Of a stretch of 64,000 nucleotides of DNA, positions 8,131 through 19,083 are shown piece by piece. The stretch lies in the NCBI RefSeq assembly GCF_030730865.1, contig NZ_JAVALZ010000001.1, forward strand, positions 496,001 through 560,000. The letters are read 5' to 3'. The notes under the pieces were generated by a model that was not told the origin of the DNA, searched no databases, and worked only from the letters and a program-made list of their open reading frames with translations. Each line of letters begins with the position of its first letter. The first letter of the stretch is position 1. Source of the DNA: Uliginosibacterium sp. 31-16 (GTDB lineage: Bacteria; Pseudomonadota; Gammaproteobacteria; Burkholderiales; Rhodocyclaceae). Position numbers and translations under genes: made by a program.

Positions 8131-9429
8131 TCAGTTCATGCGGCCGCTGCGGATACGCTGCACCGCATCGTCCAGCCCCTGTTTGGAAGGCTTCTTGTCC
8201 GCAAACACCTGCTCCATCTCATCGGCCAACACACGGCGCACACCGGCGCGGTGGCCGTAGGCACTGGCGGCAGAGAAGGGGCTGACCGGCTTGAAGGTCA
8301 GCTGGGCAATGGCGACACGCTGGGCCGCCAGTTCATCCTTGAGCAGTTTGCTCGCCTGCGTGGCAAGCAGCCCCGCCGAACTGAGCGGCAGGTAACCGGC
8401 ATTCACCTGCCAGTCGACCTGATTCTGTGGCGCCAGCCAGAAACGGACGAAGGCAGCGGCCAGCTTGTATTCCGACGCACTGCGGCCAGCAGCGACCCAC
8501 AGCGCCGGGCCGTCAGCCCAGGTGTTCTGCGGCGCACCGTAGGCATCGTCGTGGTACGGATAGCTGCTCACTCCCACCGGGAACGCGGAACTGCGCACGA
8601 GGGTCGGGAACGCAGCGGAGGGGCCGACCAGCACCGCACACTCGCCCGTGGCAAAGCGGTCTTCGCCCTCGGTAGAACGGCCAAAGTAGTGCAGGTAGCG
8701 CGACTTGTACCAGGTGCTCATCTTGGCGATGTGCTTGACCTGAATAAGGCCGTTGACGGCAATCTGTTCGTTTTTGCCGCCCGTGACAAAGGCCTGATTG
8801 TTCCAAGCACTGGCGTTCTCGATCAGGGTGGAGACCGGTTGCGAAACCGTCATCGGGCAGGTCACGCCGTTTTGATAGAGCTTGCCGAGCACATCCTGCC
8901 ATTCATTCCAGCTCTTGGGCAGGGCGCTCAGATCCGCGCCCGCCTTGCTCAGGGCGTCCTTGTTGAAGAACACCACCGGCGTCGACAAACCCACTGGCAG
9001 CGCCAGCGGACGCCCGCTGGCATCAACCGCCGACGGGACCATGAAGCGCGGCACTGGCAGGGTCTGCAGAGGCTCACCGGCATCCTTCATGACCTGCCAC
9101 AGCGGTTTGAAACGCCGTGCGCCAATCAGGCTTGCCTCATCTTCGGCGTCGGCCAGAATCGTCAGTTGCGATTGGCCACCCTGCCCCCACGGACGGTCCG
9201 ACAGGGCGATCCGGCCGAGTTTGCTCTGGGCATTGAAGCGCTCGACCAGCGCGGCAAGTTCATTCCCCTTGTCTGCCCCCAGCTGGTGACTGAGCTCAAT
9301 TGTCAGGCTGGACGCCGCCGACGCCGCAGGCGCTTTCTGGGCAGGAGCGGCCTGCGCGGGGATGGCGGCCAGCGCCAGAACAAGGGAAACCAGCAAGCCT
9401 TGGCCTGCGCGAGAGGGAATTGCGTGCAT
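8131..9429 (-). CDS. periplasmic solute-binding protein, UgpB-like
   Basis: 432 residues, with signal peptide (cleavage near IPAQAAPA). The order of elements is that of family 1 extracellular binding proteins: TIELSHQLGADKGNELAALV at the N-terminus, a GQGGQSQLTILAD segment, LPVGLSTPVVFFNKDAL and a DDAYGAPQNTWADGPALWVA hinge region. With the GDPD gene next to it, the likely ligand is glycerol-3-phosphate or a glycerophosphodiester, as for UgpB. The ATG at 9429 has AGGAG at good distance. No ABC permease or ATPase gene is adjacent on either side, so the transporter must be encoded elsewhere or the system is a remnant. Confidence 0.8.
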   Translation of the reverse strand: MHAIPSRAGQGLLVSLVLALAAIPAQAAPAQKAPAASAASSLTIELSHQLGADKGNELAALVERFNAQSKLGRIALSDRPWGQGGQSQLTILADAEDEASLIGARRFKPLWQVMKDAGEPLQTLPVPRFMVPSAVDASGRPLALPVGLSTPVVFFNKDALSKAGADLSALPKSWNEWQDVLGKLYQNGVTCPMTVSQPVSTLIENASAWNNQAFVTGGKNEQIAVNGLIQVKHIAKMSTWYKSRYLHYFGRSTEGEDRFATGECAVLVGPSAAFPTLVRSSAFPVGVSSYPYHDDAYGAPQNTWADGPALWVAAGRSASEYKLAAAFVRFWLAPQNQVDWQVNAGYLPLSSAGLLATQASKLLKDELAAQRVAIAQLTFKPVSPFSAASAYGHRAGVRRVLADEMEQVFADKKPSKQGLDDAVQRIRSGRMN

Positions 9430-9619
9430 GAAGAACTCCTGAAACACCACGACCGGGAAGCGAATTATAGGCACAGCCGCAAAGCGGGCCGAGACCACCG
9501 GACGCGCCGGCCTCCTCACGTGACAGACGGTTCCGGGGGATGTTCAGCAAAACATCTCTTGATTCAAGCCAGCGCTGGATGTGTCGTTAAAAACTGTATC
9601 CAGCCTGAACCTTGCGCCC

Positions 9620-10027
9620 ATGAAAGCCTCTCGCCCCATCCTCCTGCCGTTGTTTGCCCTGCTGCTGAGTACGCTCACGGCCTGTGAACAACTGGGCATT
9701 ACCGACCCCGCCAAACTGGCCGAAGCCAAGGATGCAGAAGGCAAAGCCATCGGCAGCGCCTGTCGTCACGCCGGTCGTGCGCTGGAAGACTGCTACACGC
9801 TGAACCCCGGCGCACTGAAAGCGTCGGTTTTCAACGGCTGGAAAGACATGAACGACTACATGGCGCAGAACAAGATCGAAACGATCAAGCCCGAACTGCC
9901 TGTCGCCCCTCCAGACAAACGCAGCAAGACTGCGGCGGCCGAGGAAGAAGATCCGGTCGAAGAAGCTCCGCCGGCAAAAACCAGCGCCCGCAAACGGGTG
10001 GTGAAAGCCGACTCGGGGGCGCACTGA
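9620..10027 (+). CDS. hypothetical lipoprotein
   Basis: 135 residues. MKASRPILLPLFALLLSTLT-AC is a lipoprotein signal, with Cys at about residue 22. The mature part has two more Cys (SACRHAGRALEDCYTL), which could form a disulfide, followed by a short helical stretch and a low-complexity acidic then basic tail (EEEDPVEEAPP, then KRVVKADS). I do not recognise a named family. The ATG at 9620 is preferred over the one at 9581 because it starts the lipoprotein signal. It is monocistronic, divergent from the binding protein, and upstream of rlmM by 255 bp. Confidence 0.7.
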   Translation: MKASRPILLPLFALLLSTLTACEQLGITDPAKLAEAKDAEGKAIGSACRHAGRALEDCYTLNPGALKASVFNGWKDMNDYMAQNKIETIKPELPVAPPDKRSKTAAAEEEDPVEEAPPAKTSARKRVVKADSGAH

Positions 10028-10048
10028 GGCGAACGGATAAGACACCGC

Positions 10049-10077
10049 CTGAAGAGCCGCCCCGGACAAGGATCGCC
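10049..10077. repeat. palindromic intergenic repeat, partial copy
   Basis: Begins CTGAAGAGCCGC like the units at 31245 and 49619, followed by GGACAAGGATC, which is shared with the cruciform at 40555. It sits just after the lipoprotein gene and is followed by a related imperfect palindrome to about 10115. Confidence 0.5.
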
Positions 10078-10282
10078 AAGCACCTGCTCCAAAGACGCGC
10101 TCTACGCGCGGCTCTCCCAAGCCATTCCTTGCAGACCAAGGCCAGGTGCGGCTCACACGGCAGCGTCTCCCACGATTATCCGGCGAGAAATCCTTGCCAC
10201 GACCCGTCTGCGGTAAAAGCATGGTCCTGCGCCCGGGGCTGGGCTACCATCCGGGCCTGCCAAATTGCTGTGAACCATCACG

Positions 10283-11395
10283 ATGTCTGCCACCGCCAAG
10301 GGTTTGATCCTTCTGTGCCGTCCCGGCTTTGAAAATGAATGCGCCGCCGAAGCCGAGGGGCTGGCCCAGCGCGCCGGCATGCATGGCCGCGCCCGCACCG
10401 CTCCGAATTCGGGTAGCGTGCATTTCGTCTTCGACGAAGTTTTCGACTGGGATCTGGCCCTGCAGGCAGCCCCTTTCCATTCACTGGTTTTCGCCCGCCA
10501 GCGCAGCGTATGGCTGGAACGGGTCGCCAACATGCCGGAGGACGACCGCGTCACGCCGCTGATGCGGGCCATCCTTGATCTGGGCATCCGCTTCGGCCGC
10601 CTGGAAGTCGAAACCGCCGACACCAACGAAGCCAAGACCCTGTCCGGCTTCCTCAAGCGCTTCATCCCGCACATCGAACGTCAGCTCAAGGCGACCGGAT
10701 TCCTGCGCAACAAGCCGGAGCTGCCGACCCTGCACCTGTTCTTCAAGGATTCCAGCCAGGTTGATCTGGGCCTGAGCAAGCCCGACGACGCCTCACCCTG
10801 GAACATGGGCATCGCCCGCCTGCGCATGCCACGCAACGCGCCGAGCCGCTCAACCCTGAAACTGGCCGAAGCCTTCGACGCGCTGATGACCGAAGAGGAA
10901 CGCGAGCAAAGCCTGCGCGCCGGTCTTTACGCCGTCGATCTGGGCGCCGCCCCCGGCGGCTGGAGCTTCCAGTTCGCGGAGCGCGGCATACACGTTTTCG
11001 CCGTCGATAACGGGCCGCTGGCTGACTCGCTGAAAGCCACCGGCATGGTAGAGCATGTGAAGGCCGACGGCTTCAACTGGCGCGCGCCGCGCAAGCAAGT
11101 CGAGTGGCTGGTCTGCGACATGGTCGAACAACCTGCCCGCGTCGCCCAGCTGGTATCGGACTGGGTTGCCTCGGGCAAGGCCAAGCGCTGCATCTTCAAC
11201 CTCAAGCTGCCCATGAAGAAGCGTTTCGACGAACTGAAGAAATGCCGTCAGATCATCGATTCGCGCTTCAAGCTGCATGGCGACAGCTACGTGCTGCGCA
11301 TCAAGCACCTGTACCACGACCGCGAAGAAGTCACGGCCTATCTGGCAAAACTCCACCCACACGCAGCGGAGTCAGACAAGCAATACCGGCGATGA
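10283..11395 (+). CDS. rlmM: 23S rRNA (cytidine-2498-2'-O)-methyltransferase
   Basis: 370 residues, the usual length of RlmM, which 2'-O-methylates C2498 of 23S rRNA using SAM. The N-terminal THUMP-like domain has CRPGFENECAAEAEG. The Rossmann-fold methyltransferase domain has the SAM motif VDLGAAPGGWSFQFAERG (about residues 218-235), the catalytic-tetrad strands with WLVCDMVEQP, and the catalytic Lys in IFNLKLPMKKRFDEL. The C-terminal KHLYHDREEVT is typical. The gene stands alone between a lipoprotein gene and rhlE. Confidence 0.95.
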   Translation: MSATAKGLILLCRPGFENECAAEAEGLAQRAGMHGRARTAPNSGSVHFVFDEVFDWDLALQAAPFHSLVFARQRSVWLERVANMPEDDRVTPLMRAILDLGIRFGRLEVETADTNEAKTLSGFLKRFIPHIERQLKATGFLRNKPELPTLHLFFKDSSQVDLGLSKPDDASPWNMGIARLRMPRNAPSRSTLKLAEAFDALMTEEEREQSLRAGLYAVDLGAAPGGWSFQFAERGIHVFAVDNGPLADSLKATGMVEHVKADGFNWRAPRKQVEWLVCDMVEQPARVAQLVSDWVASGKAKRCIFNLKLPMKKRFDELKKCRQIIDSRFKLHGDSYVLRIKHLYHDREEVTAYLAKLHPHAAESDKQYRR

Positions 11396-11471
11396 AACCG
11401 GTTGACGGTTATACTGTCTTGTTTTCCTTGAAAAAAGTCAGCGGCTCGTCTGCTGCGCACATCACACCAAT

Positions 11472-12956
11472 ATGAGTTTTGCCGATCTGGGGCTCAGCCC
11501 CGAACTGTTGCGCGCCGTCACCGAAGCCGGCTACACCGAACCCACGCCGATCCAGGCACAGGCCATTCCGGTCGTGCTGGCCGGCAAGGATGTCATGGGT
11601 GGCGCCCAGACAGGTACCGGCAAGACCGCGGGCTTCACCCTGCCGCTGCTGCAGCGCCTCCAGCCCTACGCCAGCACCAGCACTTCGCCGGCCAAGCATC
11701 CGGTACGCGCCCTGATCATTGCGCCGACCCGCGAACTCGCGGTGCAGGTGCACCAGTCCGTCGTGACCTACAGCAAGTACGTGCCGCTGCGCTCCACCTG
11801 CATCTATGGCGGCGTGGACATGAAGGCTCAGATTGCTGAACTCAAGCGCGGGATCGAAATCGTCGTCGCCACGCCCGGTCGCCTGCTGGATCACGTCGAG
11901 CAGAAAACCATCCTGCTGCAAAATGTTGAATTCCTGATCCTCGACGAAGCCGATCGCATGCTGGACATGGGCTTCATCCCGGACATCCGCCGCATTCTCA
12001 ATCTGCTGCCGGCCAAGCGCCAGAGCCTGCTGTTCTCGGCCACCTTCTCGGAAGAGATCAAAAAGCTCGCCGACAGCATGCTGCGCCAGCCGCAACTGAT
12101 CGAAGTCGCGCGCCGCAACGCGGTGTCGGAAAACATCACCCACCTCGTGCATCCGGTTTCCAGTCACGTGAAGCGCGATCTGCTCGCCGACATCCTGAAT
12201 GCCGGTGCCGATGGTCTGGGCCAGACGCTGGTCTTCGTGAATACCAAATTTGGTTGCGCACGACTGGCTCGCCACCTGCAGAAAGAAGGCATCTCGGCCG
12301 ACGCCATCCATGGCGACAAGAGCCAGCTGGAGCGTACTGCCGCCCTGGAAGCCTTCAAGAGCGGCGCAATCCGCGTACTGGTGGCCACTGACGTGGCTGC
12401 GCGCGGGCTGGACGTGGATGACCTGCCCTACGTGGTGAATTTCGAGATCCCCGGCACCCCGGAAGACTACGTGCACCGCATCGGCCGCACCGGTCGCGCC
12501 GGCAAGCAGGGTGCAGCCGTGTCGCTGGTAGCGCCGGACGAACTCTACAAACTGGCGCAGATCGAGAAACTCATCAAGTTCAAGATCCCGCAGCAGGAGA
12601 TGCCCGGCTACGGTCCGGAAACCACGGTCGAGGAACTGCGTCGTTACCGCAACAGCCATAGCCGGCCGCGCGCCCAGGTAGCGGATGATGGTTTCGACTT
12701 CAACCGCCCCTACGACAGCAGCTCCGAATTGAAACCCACGAGCCGTCGTCCGGCCCGCTCGCAGCCCCGCAGCAGCGCACCTGCCAAGCCCCAGATCGCT
12801 GCAGACGGGTTTGATTTCAGCGCCCCCTACACCAGCAAGAAAACCCCGGAAGGCGCAGCGGTCACTGCGAGTGAAAGTCCGCTCGCCAAGGTCGAACGCA
12901 AAAAACCTTCACGCGGTCTGGCCTTCCTGCTGGGCGGCTCCCGCAAGACAGAGTAA
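11472..12956 (+). CDS. rhlE: DEAD-box RNA helicase RhlE
   Basis: 494 residues. All helicase motifs are intact and in order: Q motif ([14 protein letters not shown]), I (AQTGTGKTA), Ia (PTRELA), II (DEAD), III (SAT), IV (LVFVNTK), V ([10 protein letters not shown]) and VI ([10 protein letters not shown]). The tail after residue ~385 is basic and low-complexity and contains a repeated element: [16 protein letters not shown] at ~401 and [16 protein letters not shown] at ~445. RhlE proteins remodel RNA in ribosome maturation, RNA decay and cold adaptation. The gene ends at a strong bidirectional terminator. Confidence 0.94.
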   Translation: MSFADLGLSPELLRAVTEAGYTEPTPIQAQAIPVVLAGKDVMGGAQTGTGKTAGFTLPLLQRLQPYASTSTSPAKHPVRALIIAPTRELAVQVHQSVVTYSKYVPLRSTCIYGGVDMKAQIAELKRGIEIVVATPGRLLDHVEQKTILLQNVEFLILDEADRMLDMGFIPDIRRILNLLPAKRQSLLFSATFSEEIKKLADSMLRQPQLIEVARRNAVSENITHLVHPVSSHVKRDLLADILNAGADGLGQTLVFVNTKFGCARLARHLQKEGISADAIHGDKSQLERTAALEAFKSGAIRVLVATDVAARGLDVDDLPYVVNFEIPGTPEDYVHRIGRTGRAGKQGAAVSLVAPDELYKLAQIEKLIKFKIPQQEMPGYGPETTVEELRRYRNSHSRPRAQVADDGFDFNRPYDSSSELKPTSRRPARSQPRSSAPAKPQIAADGFDFSAPYTSKKTPEGAAVTASESPLAKVERKKPSRGLAFLLGGSRKTE

Positions 12957-12965
12957 GCCACAAGC

Positions 12966-13020
12966 CCCTGCCTGCAATGCAAAAGCGCCTGATCCGGGCG
13001 CTTTTGCATTGCAGGCAGGG
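12966..13020. terminator. 24-bp perfect inverted repeat, bidirectional terminator
   Basis: The arms 12966-12989 and 12997-13020 are perfect reverse complements around a 7-nt loop. The stem holds an AAAA tract on one arm and TTTT on the other, so each strand can form a hairpin followed by U residues. It separates the convergent rhlE and DUF192 genes. Confidence 0.7.
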
Positions 13021-13027
13021 CAAGGGT

Positions 13028-13465
13028 TCAGCGCTCTGCCGGCCCGGCGATACCCTTGACCGTCGTACCCGCTTTGATGCCCTTGGCGCTGAACCAGCCC
13101 TGGTTCATCTCCAGCGCATAGCGGATCGGCTTGGTCGCACAGTGATTGGTCTCTGTTTGCGGCTGCATGTCAGCCAGATTGACGATCTGTCCGGCCTCGT
13201 CGATGAACGCGATCGACAGCGGCAGCAAGGTGTTTTTCATCCAGAAGCAATACGGCTGTGACTGTTCGAAAACGAACAACATGCCGTTCTGCTGCGGCAT
13301 GCTCTTGCGGTTCATCAAGCCGAGTTCGCGCTGCGCCTGGGTCGCGGCGACCTCTGCCTGAATCCGGTACATGCCGATCGACAGATCGACAGTTTTCGGT
13401 GCCTGTGCACCAATGCTCAGGGAGACAGTCGACAACAACGCGGCAAGCGCAAAACGGACATTCAT
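13028..13465 (-). CDS. DUF192 family exported protein
   Basis: 145 residues. Signal peptide MNVRFALAALLSTVSLSIGA. The rest is a DUF192 domain: QRELGLMNRKSMPQQNGMLF, FWMKNTLLPLSIAFID and IRYALEMNQGWF, a small beta-barrel family widespread in bacteria and archaea with no firmly assigned reaction. Start: AAAGGA lies 8-9 nt before the ATG at 13465, while the upstream in-frame ATG at 13474 would overlap that site. Convergent with rhlE, separate from rluE. Confidence 0.85.
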   Translation of the reverse strand: MNVRFALAALLSTVSLSIGAQAPKTVDLSIGMYRIQAEVAATQAQRELGLMNRKSMPQQNGMLFVFEQSQPYCFWMKNTLLPLSIAFIDEAGQIVNLADMQPQTETNHCATKPIRYALEMNQGWFSAKGIKAGTTVKGIAGPAER

Positions 13466-13533
13466 GGCGTGCATCCTTTGGGGGTTCGCGTGCATTCTAA
13501 CGGGCATTCAAGCCTCGCATCGGCCACTGTTGC

Positions 13534-14070
13534 TCAGGCGAGACGCCACTGCCCCGGCAGCAGATCGCCGAGCCGGTAATCCCCGATCGAGACGCGGATC
13601 AGGCGTAGGGTCGGCAAACCCACCTTGGCGGTCATGCGCCGCACCTGACGATTCTTGCCTTCACGCAATTCGATACGCAGCCAGCTGGTCGGGATGTTTT
13701 TGCGCTCGCGGATCGGTGGATCGCGCAGCCATAACCAGTCCGGCTCGGCAACCTGCTCGGCCCGACACGGCCGGGTCACGAAATCCCCCAGTTCAAGCCC
13801 TGCGCGAAGCCGCTCCAGTGCTTGCTCTTCAGGCACCCCCTCGACCTGCGCCAGATACACCTTGGGCTGTTTATGCTGAGGATCGGCAAGCCGGTGCTGC
13901 AGGCGTCCGTCGTCGGTCAACAGCAGCAGGCCCTCGCTGTCGGCATCCAGCCGGCCAGCCGCATACACACCTTTTTCGCTGACGCATTCGGCCAGCGTGC
14001 GCTGACCCGGCTCACCGGTAAACTGGCTGAGCACGCCGAAGGGTTTGTTCAGAAGAAGAATGCGTGACAT
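13534..14070 (-). CDS. rluE: 23S rRNA pseudouridine synthase RluE
   Basis: 178 residues, the short RsuA/RluE class without an S4 domain. The catalytic Asp lies in [17 protein letters not shown] (residues ~40-56). [14 protein letters not shown] at the N-terminus and [18 protein letters not shown] near the C-terminus are the other hallmarks. RluE makes pseudouridine 2457 of 23S rRNA in E. coli. It may share a transcript with the cold-shock gene upstream, but a terminator lies between them. Confidence 0.88.
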   Translation of the reverse strand: MSRILLLNKPFGVLSQFTGEPGQRTLAECVSEKGVYAAGRLDADSEGLLLLTDDGRLQHRLADPQHKQPKVYLAQVEGVPEEQALERLRAGLELGDFVTRPCRAEQVAEPDWLWLRDPPIRERKNIPTSWLRIELREGKNRQVRRMTAKVGLPTLRLIRVSIGDYRLGDLLPGQWRLA

Positions 14071-14085
14071 GGCAAGGTATCAACA

Positions 14086-14118
14086 GGAAAACAAAAGGCC
14101 CGTCTAACGACGGGCCTT
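14086..14118 (-). terminator. terminator of the cold-shock gene
   Basis: On the minus strand AAGGCCCGTC-GTTA-GACGGGCCTT gives a perfect 10-bp stem, followed by TTGTTTTCC. It lies 31 bp beyond the cold-shock stop and 16 bp before the rluE start, so it isolates the two genes. Confidence 0.8.
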
Positions 14119-14148
14119 CAGGCTGCTCGTAGCGTGAGCAGCTCTGGA

Positions 14149-14355
14149 TCAGGATGCGCGCTGGATGTTGGAAGCCTGCTTGCCCTTGGGGCCTTGCAGC
14201 ACTTCAAACGAAACTTTCTCGCCTTCCTTGAGCGACTTGAAGCCGTTCATGTTGATGGCGGAAAAATGCGCAAACAGATCCTCGCTACCGTCGTCCGGCG
14301 TGATGAAGCCGAAACCCTTAGCGTCGTTGAACCACTTCACGGTACCAATAGCCAT
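14149..14355 (-). CDS. cspA: cold-shock protein, CspA family
   Basis: 68 residues, a single cold-shock domain. RNP1 (KGFGFITP) and RNP2 (DLFAHFS) are intact, as is the [14 protein letters not shown] start. These proteins bind single-stranded RNA and DNA and act as RNA chaperones. AGAGGG lies shortly before the ATG. The 380-bp upstream stretch is long enough for the structured leader that CspA-type genes often have. Which paralogue this is cannot be said. Confidence 0.92.
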   Translation of the reverse strand: MAIGTVKWFNDAKGFGFITPDDGSEDLFAHFSAINMNGFKSLKEGEKVSFEVLQGPKGKQASNIQRAS

Positions 14356-14736
14356 AACCCTCTACCTCTTCCTTCTTCCTTTGGTTTATCAGTCTCGATC
14401 CCGTTCGCACGGGTGTGCTTCTTGCGTCACCAGCGTCGCCGCCGATGCCATGTTGCGTGTTGCACCATGGCGGAGCACAGTCGGCTTTTACGCCTTGCCA
14501 TCCGGGCCGTCAATAGACCCCGACCGCAGCGTTGGCATGAATACGACAGCACATCGACGCGGTGCACCAGAAACCTTCGGGCACGTGGATTGCTTGAGTC
14601 AGGACAACAGGGCACTTGTGCATCCAGGCCGCGGCGAGCAATCCGGAGGCTCTTGGCGCCCATTCGCGGGAAAGCCGGAATAGCGCGCTATTCCAGTGGA
14701 AGAACGGAACTTGATGTATGGGTCGGAGTCATTAGA
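14356..14736. other. non-coding stretch between cspA and clpS
   Basis: 381 bp that should hold the divergent promoters of the cold-shock gene and clpS. On the cold-shock side there is a purine-rich stretch (AAAGGAAGAAGGAAGAGG) before the ATG and a small hairpin, CCCGTGCGAACGGG, near 14401-14414. I see no supported gene here. Confidence 0.5.
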
Positions 14737-15057
14737 ATGGGGCTCATGGCACCTCGCAAACAACAAAACGCAACAACTCTGGAAGCGGAGCGCACCCGGC
14801 TACAAGCTCCGCCGATGTTCAAGGTTCTGCTGCTGAATGACGATTACACCCCCATGGACTTCGTCGTGAATGTGTTGCAGAAATTTTTCGGGATGGACCG
14901 CGAACAGGCTACGCGTGTCATGTTGGCAGTGCATCGTGAAGGCAAGGGCGTCTGCGGGATTTTCCCGCGTGACGTGGCGGCAACCAAGGTCGAGCAGGTC
15001 GGCAGTTTTGCACGTCAGAACCAGCATCCGCTGGCGTGCGTGATGGAGGAAGCATAA
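14737..15057 (+). CDS. clpS: ATP-dependent Clp protease adaptor ClpS
   Basis: 106 residues. ClpS delivers N-degron substrates to ClpAP. Key parts: [20 protein letters not shown] (residues ~25-44), with the [10 protein letters not shown] loop that forms the N-degron pocket, [21 protein letters not shown] with the HREG motif, and a C-terminal [10 protein letters not shown]. The ATG at 14737 has GGAG nine bases upstream; an ATG at 14746 would shorten it by three residues. The stop overlaps the clpA start (TAATG), so the two are coupled. Confidence 0.93.
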   Translation: MGLMAPRKQQNATTLEAERTRLQAPPMFKVLLLNDDYTPMDFVVNVLQKFFGMDREQATRVMLAVHREGKGVCGIFPRDVAATKVEQVGSFARQNQHPLACVMEEA

Positions 15058-17330
15058 TGATTGCCCAGGAACTGGAAGTAAGCCTGCACATGGCTTTCGT
15101 GGAAGCCCGGCAGAAACGCCACGAATTCATCACCGTGGAGCATCTGCTGCTCGCGTTGCTGGATAACCCCTCCGCCGCCGAAGTGCTGCGCGCCTGCGCC
15201 GCCAATGTGGACGAACTGCGCCGCGAACTGACCAACTTCATCAACGAACACACGCCGACGGTCTCGGGCAGCGAAGAAATCGACACGCAGCCGACGCTGG
15301 GTTTCCAGCGCGTGATCCAGCGCGCCATCCTGCACGTGCAGTCTTCCGGCAAGAAAGAAGTGAACGGCGCCAACGTGCTGGTAGCGATCTTCGGCGAAAA
15401 GGATTCGCATGCCGTGTTTTTCCTGCAACGCCAGGGCATTTCACGCCTGGATGTGGTGAACTTCATTTCCCACGGCGTATCCAAGGCCGGCCCGGCGGCG
15501 CCTACGGAAAAGAAATCTCCGGAGGGAGAGGGTGGCGAAAGTGGCGAAGGAGAGGCGGCCGGTGCAGGTGGCGCACTGGAGGCCTATACCCAGAACCTCA
15601 ACCAGCAGGCTCTGGTCGGCAAGATCGACCCCCTGATCGGCCGCGACAAAGAGCTTGAACGCGTGATCCAGACCCTGTGCCGCCGCCGCAAGAACAATCC
15701 GCTGCTGGTCGGTGAAGCGGGCGTGGGCAAGACCGCGATTGCCGAAGGTCTGGCGCGCCACATCGTCGAAGGCCGCGTGCCCGAGGTGCTGGCCGAAGCG
15801 CAGGTTTACGCGCTGGATATGGGAGCCTTGCTCGCCGGCACCAAGTACCGCGGCGATTTCGAGCAACGCCTGAAAGCCGTGCTCAAGCAGTTGATCGACA
15901 ATCAGAACGCGATTCTCTTCATCGACGAGATCCACACCCTGATCGGTGCAGGCGCTGCGTCGGGCGGCACGCTGGATGCGTCCAACCTGCTCAAGCCGGC
16001 GCTGTCATCGGGCCAGCTCAAATGCATCGGTGCGACGACCTACAACGAATTTCGCACCATTTTCGAGAAGGATCACGCCCTCTCGCGGCGCTTCCAGAAG
16101 GTCGACGTGACCGAGCCCTCCGTGCCGGAGACGATCGAGATCCTCAAGGGCCTCAAGAGCCGCTTCGAGGAGCACCACGGCATCAAGTATTCATCGGCGG
16201 CGATTACCAGCGCGGCAGAACTGTCGGCGCGTTACATCAACGACCGTCACCTGCCCGACAAAGCCATCGACGTGATCGATGAGGCCGGAGCAGCCCAGCG
16301 CATCCTGCCCAAGAGCAAGCAGAAAAAGACCATCGGCAAGGGCGAGATCGAAGAAATCGTGGCCCGCATCGCGCGCATCCCGCCGCGCTCGGTCTCCAAC
16401 GACGACCGCGCCGCGCTCGCTACGCTGGACCGCGACCTGAAGAATCTGGTCTTCGGTCAGGAAGTCGCCATCGACGCGCTGGCCAAGGCCATCAAGATGA
16501 GCCGCTCGGGGCTGGGCAATCCGGCCAAGCCAATTGGCAGCTTCCTGTTCTCCGGCCCCACCGGCGTCGGCAAGACCGAAGTGGCCCGCCAGCTCGCCTA
16601 CACCATGGGCATCGAACTGGTGCGTTTCGACATGTCGGAATACATGGAGCGCCATGCGGTCAGCCGCCTGATCGGCTCGCCCCCCGGCTATGTCGGTTTT
16701 GATCAGGGCGGCCAACTCACCGAGGCCATCACCAAGAAGCCGCACTGCGTGCTGCTTCTGGATGAAATCGAAAAAGCCCATCCGGACATCTACAACATCC
16801 TGCTGCAGGTGATGGACCACGGCAAGCTGACCGACAACAACGGACGCGAAGCCGACTTCCGCAACGTGATCATCATCATGACCACCAATGCCGGTCAGGA
16901 AACCATCCAGAAAACCACGATGGGTTTCACCAACAGCCGCGAGGCTGGCGACGAAATGGTCGAGATCAAGAAGCTGTTCACACCGGAGTTCCGCAACCGG
17001 CTGGATGCCGTGATTTCGTTCAAGGCGCTGGATCGCGAAGTCATCATGCGCGTGGTCGACAAGTTCCTGATGCAACTCGAAGGTCAGTTGCAGGAGAAGA
17101 AGGTCGAGGCCTACTTCACCGAGGCGCTCAAGACCTGGCTGGCCGACAAAGGTTTCGATCCGCTGATGGGCGCACGCCCGATGGCGCGCCTGATTCAGGA
17201 CACGATTCGCTCGGCGCTGGCCGACGAGCTGCTGTTCGGACGCCTGGCACATGGCGGCAAGGTCAGCATCGATATCGGCAGCGAAGGAAAGGTCGTGCTG
17301 GAATTCGAAGAGGAAGAAGTCCACGCCTGA
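15057..17330 (+). CDS. clpA: ATP-dependent Clp protease ATPase subunit ClpA
   Basis: 757 residues, the usual ClpA length. An N-terminal double Clp repeat (about 1-145) binds ClpS. D1 has Walker [10 protein letters not shown] and Walker [15 protein letters not shown]2 has Walker [10 protein letters not shown] and Walker [13 protein letters not shown]. The ClpP-binding loop, IGL in E. coli, reads MGF here (KTTMGFTNS). ClpA unfolds substrates and feeds them to ClpP, which is not encoded in the window. Translationally coupled to clpS and followed by a terminator. Confidence 0.96.
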   Translation: MIAQELEVSLHMAFVEARQKRHEFITVEHLLLALLDNPSAAEVLRACAANVDELRRELTNFINEHTPTVSGSEEIDTQPTLGFQRVIQRAILHVQSSGKKEVNGANVLVAIFGEKDSHAVFFLQRQGISRLDVVNFISHGVSKAGPAAPTEKKSPEGEGGESGEGEAAGAGGALEAYTQNLNQQALVGKIDPLIGRDKELERVIQTLCRRRKNNPLLVGEAGVGKTAIAEGLARHIVEGRVPEVLAEAQVYALDMGALLAGTKYRGDFEQRLKAVLKQLIDNQNAILFIDEIHTLIGAGAASGGTLDASNLLKPALSSGQLKCIGATTYNEFRTIFEKDHALSRRFQKVDVTEPSVPETIEILKGLKSRFEEHHGIKYSSAAITSAAELSARYINDRHLPDKAIDVIDEAGAAQRILPKSKQKKTIGKGEIEEIVARIARIPPRSVSNDDRAALATLDRDLKNLVFGQEVAIDALAKAIKMSRSGLGNPAKPIGSFLFSGPTGVGKTEVARQLAYTMGIELVRFDMSEYMERHAVSRLIGSPPGYVGFDQGGQLTEAITKKPHCVLLLDEIEKAHPDIYNILLQVMDHGKLTDNNGREADFRNVIIIMTTNAGQETIQKTTMGFTNSREAGDEMVEIKKLFTPEFRNRLDAVISFKALDREVIMRVVDKFLMQLEGQLQEKKVEAYFTEALKTWLADKGFDPLMGARPMARLIQDTIRSALADELLFGRLAHGGKVSIDIGSEGKVVLEFEEEEVHA

Positions 17331-17351
17331 GCATTCAGGCGAATCACGCAG

Positions 17352-17378
17352 GGGCCGCGCAAGCGGCCCTTGTCTTTT
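17352..17378 (+). terminator. terminator of clpS-clpA
   Basis: GGGCCGC-GCAA-GCGGCCC, a 7-bp GC stem, followed by TTGTCTTTT. It starts 21 bp after the clpA stop. Confidence 0.75.
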
Positions 17379-17692
17379 GCTCTGCCCTGCTTGCAGAGCC
17401 TCATCTGGCGGACCTCTCCAGCCCTGCCGCCGCCTCAAGCAATGCTGGAGCTGTTTTCCAGTGCGCATGCCTGCAGATCGAGGCCGGGAGCGCCTCTCCG
17501 GACAGGGCATGTTCCGGTCGCCAACCCTCTTCGTTAACGGTTGACGTTCGCCACAATGCTGCTTTGCACACCAGCTAGAGCAAACCCCTAGGCTTGTTTT
17601 GCTGCTTTGCAGCAGCAGTTTTCCTATACTGGACTCGCACCGGTCACAACAACATATTCGCCGGTGAGCATCCACCCAACAGGAGAACCGGC
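17379..17692. other. non-coding stretch before aceA
   Basis: 314 bp. The first half (17385-17520) contains degenerate copies of the palindromic repeat family (a GAGCC ... GGCGGAC core near 17396-17414). The second half holds the aceA regulatory region. No gene is supported. Confidence 0.5.
17557..17630 (+). promoter_or_regulatory. aceA promoter region with repeated operator-like motif
   Basis: The 12-mer TGCTGCTTTGCA occurs at 17557-17568 and again at 17600-17611, 43 bp apart, which is about four helical turns. The downstream copy extends into the inverted repeat TGCTGC-TTT-GCAGCA (17600-17614). A -10-like TATACT follows at 17625-17630, placing the second site over the -35 region. A regulator of the glyoxylate cycle binding both sites is a reasonable guess. 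CTTTGCA-type sites recall RamB-like regulators, but that is only a resemblance. Confidence 0.5.
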
Positions 17693-18994
<1,302 letters not shown>

Positions 18995-19028
18995 AGCCGG
19001 CACAGCGCCACTCGCGCTATGCTGCATG

Positions 19029-19064
19029 CGGCGCCGGGCCTTCAGCCCGGCGCCGTTTTCATTT
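19029..19064 (+). terminator. terminator of aceA
   Basis: CGGCGCCGGGC-CTTCA-GCCCGGCGCCG, a perfect 11-bp stem, followed by TTTTCATTTT. It ends 19 bp before the DMT permease gene. Confidence 0.9.
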
Positions 19065-19083
19065 TGCTGCGACGGACTGTCTG

